A stretch of DNA of 38,394 nucleotides from Xenococcaceae cyanobacterium MO_234.B1 (GCA_030064915.1 JASJEK010000005.1:1-38394); one strand, 5' to 3'; shown: positions 7,403 to 15,978, counted from the first letter of the stretch. The notes: generated by a model not told the origin, from the letters alone. Numbers and translations: made by a program.

Positions 7403-8245
7403 TTAATTTTGTTGTGCTTTGATTTGGGTACAAATTCGCTGTAATTCGTGTAGAGAAGACCAAGGCAAAACAAGTATTTCCCCTGAAATCTTCACTGAAA
7501 CCCATTTTCCACTTTCTCGACCAAAATTGAATTGCTCCATAAATTGAGCAGCTTCTTCCCAAGAATGGAGTTTCAACCTATCTTTAATGTGAATTAAAAC
7601 CTCTGGTCTGAAAGTACCTAATTTCCGAATCTCACTGGGTTCATAGGTTTGGTCAAGGGAGAGATGCTTAATTTTTTCCTTTTCCAGTTCCAGTCGAGCC
7701 AATTCAATTTTGAGCTTAAGTTCTCTCTCGGTTTCGGTTTCTGGAGCCGGGAATTCCAGAAAATCCGTGTATTCCTGTTCGAGAAAACCAATAGGTTTGA
7801 GCCCTTGAGAAGATAAATCTTCTTTGAGAGATTGATTTTTGGCTTTGGTAGTTCGATAAGCTTCAAAAGCTTCGTCAGCTAGTTCGTAAAGAGTATGTTT
7901 CAGTAGGGCTAAAACTAATCTCTGTGCTTTAGAGTTTCCTGATGCTGCCCACTTGTGCCAGTAAAGACAAGCTACATCAATCGGAATCGGATTAATGGGT
8001 TTGTTCGCTCCTTCAATCGAGAGTTTTTCTCCTAAATTCCAACATTCAAAACCCTTGTCAAATAGGCTTTTGAAGTACTTTGAGCGAGAAAAATACAACA
8101 TAGAATCTCTACTTTTATCAATGACAGAAGCTACCTGGGTTTGACTCAAACAATATTCCCCATTGGGCAACATCGCTACTTCCAGAGGAATATCCCCCAA
8201 ATAAATAGTTCTACGTTGAGCCTTATAAGTTGATGGTTCTTCCAT
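7403..8245 (-). CDS. Plasmid protein with DNA-binding-like N-terminal domain
   Basis: 280 residues, not assigned to a named family with confidence. The N-terminal 60 residues (IPLEVAMLPNGEYCLSQTQV, then ASVIDKSRDSMLYFSRSK) resemble a short strand-plus-helix domain seen in phage antirepressor or KilA-N-like cyanobacterial proteins. The middle is helical, and residues about 160-205 form a charged coiled-coil-like helix (ETERELKLKIELARLELEKE). The C-terminus is mixed. It lies 27 bases after the 132-residue gene and 27 bases before the repeat-domain gene, so it is co-transcribed with the actin operon. A DNA-binding adaptor linking the actin filament to plasmid DNA is a reasonable but unproven guess. 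Confidence 0.7.
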   Translation of the reverse strand: MEEPSTYKAQRRTIYLGDIPLEVAMLPNGEYCLSQTQVASVIDKSRDSMLYFSRSKYFKSLFDKGFECWNLGEKLSIEGANKPINPIPIDVACLYWHKWAASGNSKAQRLVLALLKHTLYELADEAFEAYRTTKAKNQSLKEDLSSQGLKPIGFLEQEYTDFLEFPAPETETERELKLKIELARLELEKEKIKHLSLDQTYEPSEIRKLGTFRPEVLIHIKDRLKLHSWEEAAQFMEQFNFGRESGKWVSVKISGEILVLPWSSLHELQRICTQIKAQQN

Positions 8246-8271
8246 TTTTAGCTAAATTCTCCTGGGATTAT

Positions 8272-8670
8272 TCAAAAAACAGTGGGATAGTCCCCTTCTT
8301 CTTCTTCAGTTAGAGGGGTTAGGGAGGGTTCAGATTCGGGTAGGATATAGTTCCTTTCTGCTTCCTGGGGAGTAGGAAGCTCCGAATTCAAGTTAATACC
8401 TAATCTCTGCTGAAGATAGCGAAAATGCCCTTGCCAGGCTTGGTTGGCATCAATTAAACTTTGACGGATTGCTTCTGGGGTGGCTCCCTGATACTCATAC
8501 ACCAAAGGGGCGAAGTGAGTAATTAAGGAATCGAGAATCAGTCGATGTCGGACATAGGGAGTAGCATCTTCATCATTGAGATATTTAGAAATCCAGGCTT
8601 CTAAACTATCCTCTTGTACTTTTAATCTGGCGCGAATATCTATCAGCAACTTGGAAGACTTTGATTTCAT
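8272..8670 (-). CDS. Small acidic helical protein, possible ParR-like adaptor
   Basis: 132 residues, predicted mostly helical with an acidic Pro/Glu-rich C-terminal tail (LTPLTEEEEGDYPTVF). The start ATG overlaps the stop of the ParM-like gene in an ATGA junction, which implies translational coupling. No family is recognised. In type II partition operons the gene immediately after parM encodes the DNA-binding adaptor ParR, of about this size. Position and length therefore suggest that role, but no ribbon-helix-helix motif is obvious. Confidence 0.75.
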   Translation of the reverse strand: MKSKSSKLLIDIRARLKVQEDSLEAWISKYLNDEDATPYVRHRLILDSLITHFAPLVYEYQGATPEAIRQSLIDANQAWQGHFRYLQQRLGINLNSELPTPQEAERNYILPESEPSLTPLTEEEEGDYPTVF

Positions 8671-9827
8671 GACTTTCTAGTTAAAATGGGACTTCTAGAG
8701 GGAAAAACTTGTTGCTGCATATAGCGAAACAAGCCATAAGCATCAGCTAAACGAACGCAAATGCTATCTTTTTGGGGGTCTAAATTAAAAACCATCTGTA
8801 CATCTTTTTCCAGGTCGGCAGACCAGAAAACTTTTGTGGAGTGGTAATTTCGCCCTAAAAAGTCTTTGAGTTCTCGTTGGAAATAATAGGCAGTGCCTCC
8901 ACCAATCACAATCTCGTGACTGTCTTGAGGCAAAGCCATTAATAACCATTTCAAGACAATGCGGGAATAGTCACCACGAACTCTTTTGATGACTTCAACA
9001 ATGTCGAGGACTTCTTCGACTTTCCGTTTGGGATTCTGACTTTTGGCGAGATGTTTAATGTTTTTAGTCGTAATTTTCGCCCCAGCAGAATGAACCGCAT
9101 GGAGTAATTCTTTCGACTCTAAACCAGAGGTCAGCTTTTGGATCTGCTCCAACATCTCTAAAAATCCGAGTTTGGCAGTTTGCCCATCAATCACACATCG
9201 GTCAGAAGTAATGACTGACAAATCCCGATAGCCCCACATCAAAGAGACAATTTTGGATTGATTGAAGCTCGACCCGAGTTTTTTGCCACGAGTTAACATG
9301 AGTCCTCCACCTTCAGGAAAACACTTGAAAAACTCCAAATTAACCGAAAATTCTTGACCTCGAAACCAAAAACGGGATAAAGCGGTCTCTAGTTCTTGCT
9401 GAATCTTGTTACGGTCTTGCCATTCACTATAAGGCAGGGCAATAGACAGTGCTAAGTCTAAATTAGAGGCTAAACCTTCTTTAGTGGCAATCACACCCAC
9501 AGTAGCCAGTACCTTAGTAATAGCTCCCTCATATTTCAAAGCTTTCTTATCGACTACTGCGCCAAATCGTTGGGCTAAAAACCCAGTGACATAGTAGTCC
9601 TCGTCATACTTAATCCAGGCTTCGGATTCAGGTAAAGGAGTCGTAATGCGATCTCCCTCATAGGCTGAGATAGATTCACGGGAAACTGTTGTAGTCACCG
9701 AATCCATCAATAGCAGCTTAAAGGAAGATAAATTCTCTCCCTCTGATACTCGATAGCAGATTTTACTATCTGTTGTACCAGGGTCTAATGTCAGTAGCAA
9801 CATTTGTGTCGCTTCACCTTTGTTCAC
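8667..9827 (-). CDS. parM: ParM/Alp-like actin-family ATPase
   Basis: A 386-residue actin-fold ATPase expected to form filaments that push or position plasmid copies. Visible motifs: phosphate-1 loop LDPGTTDSK near the start, phosphate-2 region MWGYRDLSVI around residue 205, and adenosine loop IVIGGGTAYYF around 315. Length fits plasmid ParM/Alp proteins. The longest frame starts at GTG 9827, but ATG 9803 (MLLLTLDPG) is better: it has AAAGGTGA just upstream and starts where ParM proteins usually do. It is first in the minus-strand operon and divergent from the relaxase. The shared 700-bp upstream region holds TGACCC repeats that could be its centromere or operator. Confidence 0.85.
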   Translation of the reverse strand: MNKGEATQMLLLTLDPGTTDSKICYRVSEGENLSSFKLLLMDSVTTTVSRESISAYEGDRITTPLPESEAWIKYDEDYYVTGFLAQRFGAVVDKKALKYEGAITKVLATVGVIATKEGLASNLDLALSIALPYSEWQDRNKIQQELETALSRFWFRGQEFSVNLEFFKCFPEGGGLMLTRGKKLGSSFNQSKIVSLMWGYRDLSVITSDRCVIDGQTAKLGFLEMLEQIQKLTSGLESKELLHAVHSAGAKITTKNIKHLAKSQNPKRKVEEVLDIVEVIKRVRGDYSRIVLKWLLMALPQDSHEIVIGGGTAYYFQRELKDFLGRNYHSTKVFWSADLEKDVQMVFNLDPQKDSICVRLADAYGLFRYMQQQVFPSRSPILTRKS

Positions 9828-9969
9828 GGCTCAATGTTTCCAATTAATAATCGTTGACAAAATGTTGGCTCAAAATAAACATCCTAGCTTGTAACCTGCT
9901 AGTTGCTGATAGGTAGGATCAACGGCTTTAGCTGTCAGGGAAGCACGGTTTATTTTTAGTTAAAGGAAT

Positions 9970-9999
9970 GAATGTGTGTAGCTATTTGTGTAACTATAG
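9970..9999. repeat. GTGTAGCTATTTGT motif upstream of relaxase gene
   Basis: GTGTAGCTATTTGT followed by GTAACTATAG (about 9976-9999). The related GTGTAGTTATTTGT with an added AGTTATTTGT copy occurs just after the relaxase gene (14658-14680), so the gene is bracketed by two versions of one motif. Confidence 0.6.
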
Positions 10000-10041
10000 C
10001 GTATTTTTTGGCTAAATATTATGCTCCTTAACAAAAATATT

Positions 10042-10195
10042 ATGACCCGTAAAAAAATAGTTATGGGTCACTGGTTCAAGCTTATTAAGAATCTTTTTAA
10101 ATAGTTACTAAAAACAGCAAATTAGGGGCAAAACCCTAGAATCATTAATAGCAAAATGACCCACGTTGGGACATTGTTGGGAAAATATGACCCAC
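10042..10195. promoter_or_regulatory. TGACCC cluster between actin operon and relaxase
   Basis: TGACCC appears at 10043-10048, 10157-10162 and 10188-10193, the last two as TGACCCAC after AAAAT-type sequence, with an inverted GGGTCA at 10065-10070. Two direct GTTGGGA copies (10165-10171 and 10176-10182) lie between the last two. The cluster is in the divergent intergenic region (9828-10537), a natural place for a parC-like centromere, an operator or oriT. No other gene was seen in that 710-bp gap. Confidence 0.55.
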
Positions 10196-10537
10196 TAATT
10201 GTGTGATTTTTTACCATTTTGACTCGATTCTGTACTTAGGAAAATTTGAGCAATCTAGTAGGCATTATTCAAGAATTAAAATTGCTGTTACCAAGGATTT
10301 ATCTGCTATACTTACCCCAGAGATTTCTTTTATTTAAGACCGCACAGTACGCCCAAAAATAAGCAAGAGTTTTCTGGTTGTTTCCTATATTCTCTATAAC
10401 TTGAACTCGGTTTGATTAATGTTACTAGTTCTTAATATTTGCCATTCTCAATAATTTCAATAAGTCAATCAATTCTTAAGGAAATATAAAGAGAGAATTG
10501 ACGAGTTTGTATTAAGATTAACTACGACAATGTTTCA

Positions 10538-13500
10538 ATGCTAACCACTAAAAATATTTCCGCCTTGCAGGGGAAATTATATTATGTGCAAGAAAATAAT
10601 CAATCGTTCCAACAAGCTCAAATTAATTCGAGTTGGTCAGGCTCTGGTGCGAAGAAACTGGGTTTGGAAGGAATAGTCAAAAAAGATGATTTTAGTAATC
10701 TGTTATCTGGTTGTTTGCCCAATGGAGAGCGCTTCAGAACCAAAAAACCAACTCGTGATGAATATAAAGAGCGTGGGGGGATAGACTGTACTTTCTCTGC
10801 TCCCAAAAGTGTCAGCATTTTAGCTTTGGTAGAAGGCAGAAAGGATTTAGAAAAAGCACAAATTACAGCAGTAGAGAAAACTTTACAGGTCTTAGAATCT
10901 CGTTATGCCACTACCAGGGTCAGAATAGGTAATGAGCGTCAGATAATCAATACAGAAAATTTAGTAATTGCTAAATTTCAGCACGACATCAGCCGAGAGT
11001 TAGACCCCCAATTACATACTCATTGCGTCTTGCTCAACATGACCCAGTTAAAGAACGGCAAATGGTATAGCTTGAGAAATCGAGATATTCACGCCCATAA
11101 GAAGCTGTTGGGGATGATCTATCAGAATGAATTAGCCCTCGCCGTTGGTCAGCTAGGGTACGAGATAGAGCAAAAAGGAAATGGACAGTTTGAAATCAAA
11201 GGGTTTAGCTCCGAACAATTACAATCTTTCTCCAAGCGCAGACAACAAATCCAAACCGCTATCCCTTCTGAAGCGGTTTGGTTGGAGAGGGAAAAAGCTT
11301 GGTACAAGACCCGTATAGCCAAAGGAAAACCGATACCCAGAGAGTTACTCCAAGACTGTTGGCGTGAAGAACTAGGGGATGTATCCTATCCCCAACCTAA
11401 TGGTACGTTCTTAAACAGATCGGTGAAGATTGCTCCGGAGCGGAGGAGCAGAGGAGCAGGGGAGAAAATGGGACTCACCTCTGCACCAGAGCACCCCTGC
11501 ACCCCTGCTTTCACAACCAAGCTGGATGTTAACCAAGCCGTCTCTGAAGCGATCGCCCATCTGGGGGAGAGAAAGGTAGCCTTTAAGCCGGAAGAGATTG
11601 AACAGTTTGTTTTGTCTGAGGTGGGTCAGTATCAACCCCAGGAAGTAGAGGAGGCGATCTCCAAGAGTAATGAACTGATCCATTTAGATGGAAAGGTAAC
11701 GACTCAAACTGCCTTGCTGAGAGAAATCAACACCATTCGGCTGGTGAAACAAGGTCAAGAGCGGGTTCAAGCTCTGACTACTCCCTCAGCAGTTGAAGAG
11801 TCTCTATTAGGGTCAAGTTTAACTGAGGGTCAGAAAAAAGCAGTTTCTCTGGCTGCTACGACTCAAGATCGGTTCATTGCATGGTCTGGTCAAGCAGGAG
11901 TAGGTAAAACCTATGCCCTCAATGAATTTAAACAGATTGCTGAAGGAGAAGGCTATACAGTGAAAGGCTTTGCTCCTTCAGCCAAAGCAGCTAAGGTATT
12001 GTCAGAAGAGATAAGCATTGAGACTACCACCGTTGCTAGAAAACTGGTTTCTCAATCTCTGAAGGAAGAAAGCCAACATCAGCAGATTTGGATTGTTGAT
12101 GAAGCGGGATTACTGGGAGCTAAGGATGCTTATGAACTGCTCGAGAAAGCCAAGTCGGAAAATGCCAGAGTCTTATTGGTGGGAGATACCAGACAGTTAA
12201 GCTCAGTGGCAGCAGGTAATCCGTTTAAATCCTTACAGCAAGCTGGAATCGCTACTGCTTACCTCAATCAATCCTTACAGCAGAAGACTAAAGATTTAAA
12301 ACAAGCTGTTGATTTACTATCTGATGGCAAGATTGCAGAAGGGATCGAGATTCTAGATAGCAATAAACGTATTGCAGAGATTCAGGATAGGGATGAAAGG
12401 GTTAACCGTATTGCCCTCGACTACTTAAAATTAAGTCCCGATGAGCGGAATAGAACTCTCATCATCGCAGGAACTCATCAAGAGCGAGGAGCTATATTAG
12501 ACAAGATTCGCGAGGGCCTAAAGCAAGAAGGTACTTTAGGAGAAGAAGTTACCATCAAAAGGCTTAAATCGAAAAATCTCACCGATATTCAGAAGAAGTA
12601 CCCTCACTATTACCTTAAAGGTAATGTTGTGATTCCTCTGGCTAACTATAAAAGATTAGGACTCCAGAAAAACCAACAGTACCAAGTCAAAGCCATAGAA
12701 AGAGACAGTCTGATCTTACTAGATTATGCTGGAATTGAAAGAAGAGTCGCCCCTGCTTCCTTTAAATACAAGGAAGTGTATGAAGCAGTTGAGACTAAAA
12801 TAGCAGTAGGCGATCGCTTACGATGGGGTAAGAATGATAAGCAACTTAATCGGGTTAAGGGGTCGGAGTTTGTCGTTACCCAGATTGCTGAAGGGAGCGC
12901 TACTATCTGTACTGAGACAGGTAAACGGGAACAAATAGACCTAAAAATACCCCAACACTTAGATCATGGCCTAGTCTCTACAACCTATAGTAGTCAGGGG
13001 GCAACAGCTAATCGAGTTTTAGTCTCTGTTACATCTGACCTAACACTAAGCCAAGAAAGCTTTTATGTAGCAGCTTCTCGTGCTAAATATAATCTCCAGC
13101 TTTATGTGGAAAATCGGGACAAGCTGGTGGAAAAAGCCCAGTCTAGTCGCGCTCAAAGTAATCCCCTGGAGCTAATAGGAGAGCATAGACTGCATTTAGT
13201 CGTTCGGACCAGATATTCCACACCTCAACAACAACCAAACCAAACATCACAACAAGATCATGAACGAAATCAACCCACCCAATCAAACTCTCAAAGAGAT
13301 TCTGGTCGAAGCCCTGAGTCCAGTCAACCAAAGGCTAGAAAATTTAGAGTTGAGCCACCAGAACTTAAAGCTTGGGCTAGAGGACTTTCTGACGGAATTA
13401 ACCAATTTACTGAACAACAAGAAATCGAGCAACTTAAAGGAAGTATTGAACGAATTAACCGAAACCTTAAAAACAGTCAGTTCCCAACTGGAAGAACAGA

Positions 13501-14596
13501 AGCAGTTAGAAACTCAATTGAACTTCTCGATAGAGCAATTACAAAACACAATCGAAAATCAAAATTAGAAGCTATCATACTTCATGTAGAGCAATCTACC
13601 CTCGAATCTGACATTGAACTCATTAATGCCATTTCCTCACTCCAACATTCCTTAGAAACCCAGTCATTCAACACCAGGAATCAACTGCAAAATCTTCAAG
13701 ACTCTATCAATGAACTGAGTCAAAGGCAGGCAGAAAGTAGAATACAGCCTTTCTCTCCACCCACTCCAGATGATTCTAAATGGTCAGAAGTCAAAGATTA
13801 TTTGGTTAATAAAAGAGGGCTCCCAGAATCATTGGTATCCTCTTTACATGAGCTGGGCTCTATTTATGCTGACTCCAAACAAAATGCTGTTTTTATCAGG
13901 AGGAATCTGGAAGGTGAAATTACTGGAGCTTCTTTAAGAGGAACTCACGAAGATAGTAAATTTAAAGGATTAGCTCCAGGTATACACAGAGCTCAAGGAT
14001 GGTTTACTCTCCAGAAAGGACAAGGAGAACTAGAGCGCATTGTCCTAACCTCTTCTCCCATTGATGCTCTTTCTGCTGCTGCTATCTCCCAGAAACAAGA
14101 AACCACCTTGTTCATCTCCACCGATGGGGAGCTCCCCCATCAGTTCTTACAGCAACAGCTATCTCAAGGTAAGCAAATCCTTGTGGCCTATGATAATGAT
14201 GAAGCAGGAAACCAGATGGCACGTGCCATCTTAGACAAGTTACCAGGGTCCGAGAGGATTACCCCCAAAGTCGGAAAAGACTGGAATGAACAGCTTCGGC
14301 TCCAAGAAGCTGAACAAATAGCTAAGAAAGTCCAACTTTTACTAGAAAAATTCGGTCAGACTTCTGCTGTTGATGGGTCAAAATCCTTTGAGGGCAAGTG
14401 TTTGAGGTTTTTGGCGACCAACAATTCCCTATCAATTTACTCGAAATTGAGGCAGCAGGTTATTTTTGAAGTCAATAAAGATAAGAACCGTATTTTCTAT
14501 CAGCCCAATCGAGCAGAAAGAAAAATACTCTCAGAACTCAAGCAAAATCCGATATTGAACCAGTCTCCGAGAAGAAAACTCGGTCGAGGAATGTAA
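10538..14596 (+). CDS. MobF-type relaxase-helicase with C-terminal TOPRIM domain
   Basis: A 1352-residue conjugative relaxase that would nick at oriT, stay covalently attached to the 5' end and unwind the strand. The N-terminal TrwC-like domain has the catalytic tyrosine pair Tyr15-Tyr16 and the metal-binding histidines His149, His160 and His162 (HDISRELDPQLHTH). A superfamily 1 helicase follows: Walker A GQAGVGKT 451-458, Walker B Asp521-Glu522 (WIVDEAG), GDTRQLS, TTYSSQG and VAASRAK. A helical linker (about 880-1080) leads to a DUF3991-like plus TOPRIM region (about 1082-1280), with Asp1219, Asp1221 and Gly1224 in YDNDEAG. A basic tail ends the protein. The TOPRIM suggests an added primase- or nuclease-like function on the transferred strand. 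The relaxase and helicase domains are certain; the TOPRIM function is inferred. Confidence 0.95.
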   Translation: MLTTKNISALQGKLYYVQENNQSFQQAQINSSWSGSGAKKLGLEGIVKKDDFSNLLSGCLPNGERFRTKKPTRDEYKERGGIDCTFSAPKSVSILALVEGRKDLEKAQITAVEKTLQVLESRYATTRVRIGNERQIINTENLVIAKFQHDISRELDPQLHTHCVLLNMTQLKNGKWYSLRNRDIHAHKKLLGMIYQNELALAVGQLGYEIEQKGNGQFEIKGFSSEQLQSFSKRRQQIQTAIPSEAVWLEREKAWYKTRIAKGKPIPRELLQDCWREELGDVSYPQPNGTFLNRSVKIAPERRSRGAGEKMGLTSAPEHPCTPAFTTKLDVNQAVSEAIAHLGERKVAFKPEEIEQFVLSEVGQYQPQEVEEAISKSNELIHLDGKVTTQTALLREINTIRLVKQGQERVQALTTPSAVEESLLGSSLTEGQKKAVSLAATTQDRFIAWSGQAGVGKTYALNEFKQIAEGEGYTVKGFAPSAKAAKVLSEEISIETTTVARKLVSQSLKEESQHQQIWIVDEAGLLGAKDAYELLEKAKSENARVLLVGDTRQLSSVAAGNPFKSLQQAGIATAYLNQSLQQKTKDLKQAVDLLSDGKIAEGIEILDSNKRIAEIQDRDERVNRIALDYLKLSPDERNRTLIIAGTHQERGAILDKIREGLKQEGTLGEEVTIKRLKSKNLTDIQKKYPHYYLKGNVVIPLANYKRLGLQKNQQYQVKAIERDSLILLDYAGIERRVAPASFKYKEVYEAVETKIAVGDRLRWGKNDKQLNRVKGSEFVVTQIAEGSATICTETGKREQIDLKIPQHLDHGLVSTTYSSQGATANRVLVSVTSDLTLSQESFYVAASRAKYNLQLYVENRDKLVEKAQSSRAQSNPLELIGEHRLHLVVRTRYSTPQQQPNQTSQQDHERNQPTQSNSQRDSGRSPESSQPKARKFRVEPPELKAWARGLSDGINQFTEQQEIEQLKGSIERINRNLKNSQFPTGRTEAVRNSIELLDRAITKHNRKSKLEAIILHVEQSTLESDIELINAISSLQHSLETQSFNTRNQLQNLQDSINELSQRQAESRIQPFSPPTPDDSKWSEVKDYLVNKRGLPESLVSSLHELGSIYADSKQNAVFIRRNLEGEITGASLRGTHEDSKFKGLAPGIHRAQGWFTLQKGQGELERIVLTSSPIDALSAAAISQKQETTLFISTDGELPHQFLQQQLSQGKQILVAYDNDEAGNQMARAILDKLPGSERITPKVGKDWNEQLRLQEAEQIAKKVQLLLEKFGQTSAVDGSKSFEGKCLRFLATNNSLSIYSKLRQQVIFEVNKDKNRIFYQPNRAERKILSELKQNPILNQSPRRKLGRGM
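11430..11515. repeat. Repeat element inserted in frame in the relaxase gene
   Basis: A purine-rich run of GGAGCAGAGGAGCAGGGG type is followed by its pyrimidine-rich complement (CCTCTGC and two CCCCTGC copies), forming a fold-back. It encodes residues about 298-326 (PERRSRGAGEKMGLTSAPEH), unlike any relaxase or helicase sequence. It sits exactly between the two enzymatic domains and preserves the frame. Confidence 0.6.
13260..13568 (+). CDS. Candidate overlapping gene inside the relaxase linker (+1 frame)
   Basis: A 102-residue ORF in the +1 frame relative to the relaxase, covering its helical linker. The product is strongly protein-like: Leu/Glu/Gln-rich amphipathic helices (LKEILVEALSPVNQRLENLE, EVLNELTETLKTVSSQLEEQ) typical of a coiled coil. 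Overlapping accessory genes inside relaxase genes are known from mobA/mobB plasmids. No good ribosome-binding site precedes the ATG. The relaxase frame is also plausible protein here, so this would be true dual coding, or an accident of shifting a helical Gln/Glu-rich sequence. Confidence 0.3.
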   Translation: MNEINPPNQTLKEILVEALSPVNQRLENLELSHQNLKLGLEDFLTELTNLLNNKKSSNLKEVLNELTETLKTVSSQLEEQKQLETQLNFSIEQLQNTIENQN

Positions 14597-14657
14597 AGTT
14601 TTATTGTTAGATTTGACAAAGTTAACTAGTATCTTCTAAATTAACTTAAGAATGAAG

Positions 14658-14680
14658 TGTAGTTATTTGTAGTTATTTGT
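14658..14680. repeat. Tandem AGTTATTTGT decamers
   Basis: GTGT followed by two exact copies of AGTTATTTGT (14661-14670, 14671-14680) just after the relaxase stop codon. They are related to GTGTAGCTATTTGT before the gene (about 9976-9989). Confidence 0.65.
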
Positions 14681-14965
14681 AATTCGGAGTTCGCTTTTAG
14701 GTTTTTTCTCAGTAAAATAGGCAAATTTTGCTGTATTCGGCTTACCAAGAAGGGACTTACCACCCCCTTCGGGCTGAAGTAACTCGTCATTAAGTAATAA
14801 GTTATTACTCGTTACTTATTACTCGTGAATCTTGATTGGTTTTTGAAGCCCCTATTGTCTTTGATTTTTTTTGAGCCAAAGATAATTAGACCATCTTGAA
14901 AAGTCAAAAGTTAGAAGTCAAAAGTCAACGCGGTGATTGGATATGCTTTCTAACCGAAAGCATCC

Positions 14966-15036
14966 GTGGAAAGGGGCTTTATTAGACAAGGTTGATGAAT
15001 CATAACTAATTAGTTCTGTTTTTAAGCCCCTTCCAC
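14966..15036. repeat. GAAGGGGCTT-type fold-back element, copy A
   Basis: GTGGAAAGGGGCTTT (14966-14980) pairs with TTAAGCCCCTTCCAC (15022-15036), about 71 bp end to end with a 41-base interior. Copies with the same arm motif occur at 15747-15820 and 24876-24946. Confidence 0.7.
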
Positions 15037-15429
15037 CACCGCAAAAGTTTCACCTCGCACCTTTAGAGAAGAGGATTCGCGCATTGATTGATTAAAGATT
15101 CGCGCTTCGCGTTCTCTCTTTAATACTTTTAATTTCTTTTCCCCCGCTTTGGGGGAGGCTTGAGACCGATTTCGGGCTGAATAAATTACTTTTGAATGCA
15201 TGACTTTTGCCTTTTGACTTGCTGCCTGAAGGGCGCGGTCACATCAATCTTGGCACCTTAATTTTTAAATTCAAGGGTCCCCCATCCATATTCATCTTCA
15301 TCTTTCCTTAAAAAGATGAAGATACTCCTCAAATCTGGTTAATCTTCCTAGATTTCAAGATTTTTCAATGGAATGACCAGTCTGAATTCGCCAGTTCGCC
15401 CGTTCCGCAACTGCGGTTAAGACTAACCT

Positions 15430-15589
15430 GCTCACGGGGCAATACTGTTCGGAGGGCGCATCTTTTATTTATTGGTGGAGGTATGGGGATGTAGGGAGAT
15501 AATTATTTTCCCCTACCCCCAATTCCCCAATTCCCCAATTCTCCAATCTCTTTCCAATAATCGTAACCGAACAGTATTGGCTCACGGGG
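15430..15589. mobile_element. MITE with 13-bp terminal repeats and 10-bp target duplication
   Basis: The perfect 13-bp inverted ends CAATACTGTTCGG (15440-15452) and CCGAACAGTATTG (15567-15579) bound a 140-bp non-coding interior. Both are directly flanked by the same 10 bases, GCTCACGGGG (15430-15439 and 15580-15589), which is a target-site duplication. A lone near-copy of the end, CCGAACAGTGTTG, lies at 16646-16658. This is a non-autonomous transposable element; the parent insertion sequence is not in the window. Confidence 0.85.
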
Positions 15590-15609
15590 TGAGCCCGCCC
15601 CCTCTCGGA

Positions 15610-15865
15610 GGTAGGGCTGTTTCAAAATGCTAGCTTGTTAAAGATTTTGGATGATGGGGAGATAGGGAAGTGGGGAAATGGGGAAATAAAACAGAATTTA
15701 GAAGTCAAAATCCCGAGTATTTGCCGAAAATTCCCCCTATCTCCCCCACCGAAGGGGGCTTGAGTACTTAATTTGTCGGTTTGATTCATTATCTTTGGAT
15801 AATATAAGCCGCCTTCGGTGCCCTATCTCCCCATCTGTCTCATACGAGAATGAAACAGCCCTACC
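15610..15865. mobile_element. Nested fold-back element with 15-bp terminal repeats
   Basis: The outer ends GGTAGGGCTGTTTCA (15610-15624) and TGAAACAGCCCTACC (15851-15865) are perfect complements. Inside is a second perfect 15-bp pair, GATGGGGAGATAGGG (15652-15666) with CCCTATCTCCCCATC (15821-15835), and inside that a CACCGAAGGGGGCTT/AAGCCGCCTTCGGTG pair (15747-15761 with 15806-15820). It looks like a MITE with one or more elements inserted into it. No coding capacity was seen. Confidence 0.75.
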
Positions 15866-15978
15866 CTCCCGGAGGGTGTAAGCCTACTTCCAAACCCAGT
15901 TAAACTCGCTCATTCGCTCATTCTGAACTCCCTCACTCAAGGGAAGCTACTTGCTCAGCACAACAGTCGAGGTTCTAC

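Larger units (their letters stand above)
14597..15978. other. Gene-free region made of fold-back elements
   Basis: No gene is seen in about 1.4 kb. Successive contents: the decamer repeat listed at 14658; an AGTAATAAGT/ACTTATTACT fold-back (14793-14802 with 14814-14823); hairpin ATGCTTTC/GAAAGCAT (14943-14963); and three larger fold-back elements listed separately. The segment GAAGTCAAAAGTCAAC near 14915-14930 recurs at about 16570. This is a recurrent landing zone for small mobile repeats between the relaxase and the secretion genes. Confidence 0.7.

Noticed and set aside
11411-11683. 90-residue minus-strand ORF within the relaxase gene
   Set aside because: A shadow of the relaxase reading frame and the inserted GC-rich repeat, with no start signal.
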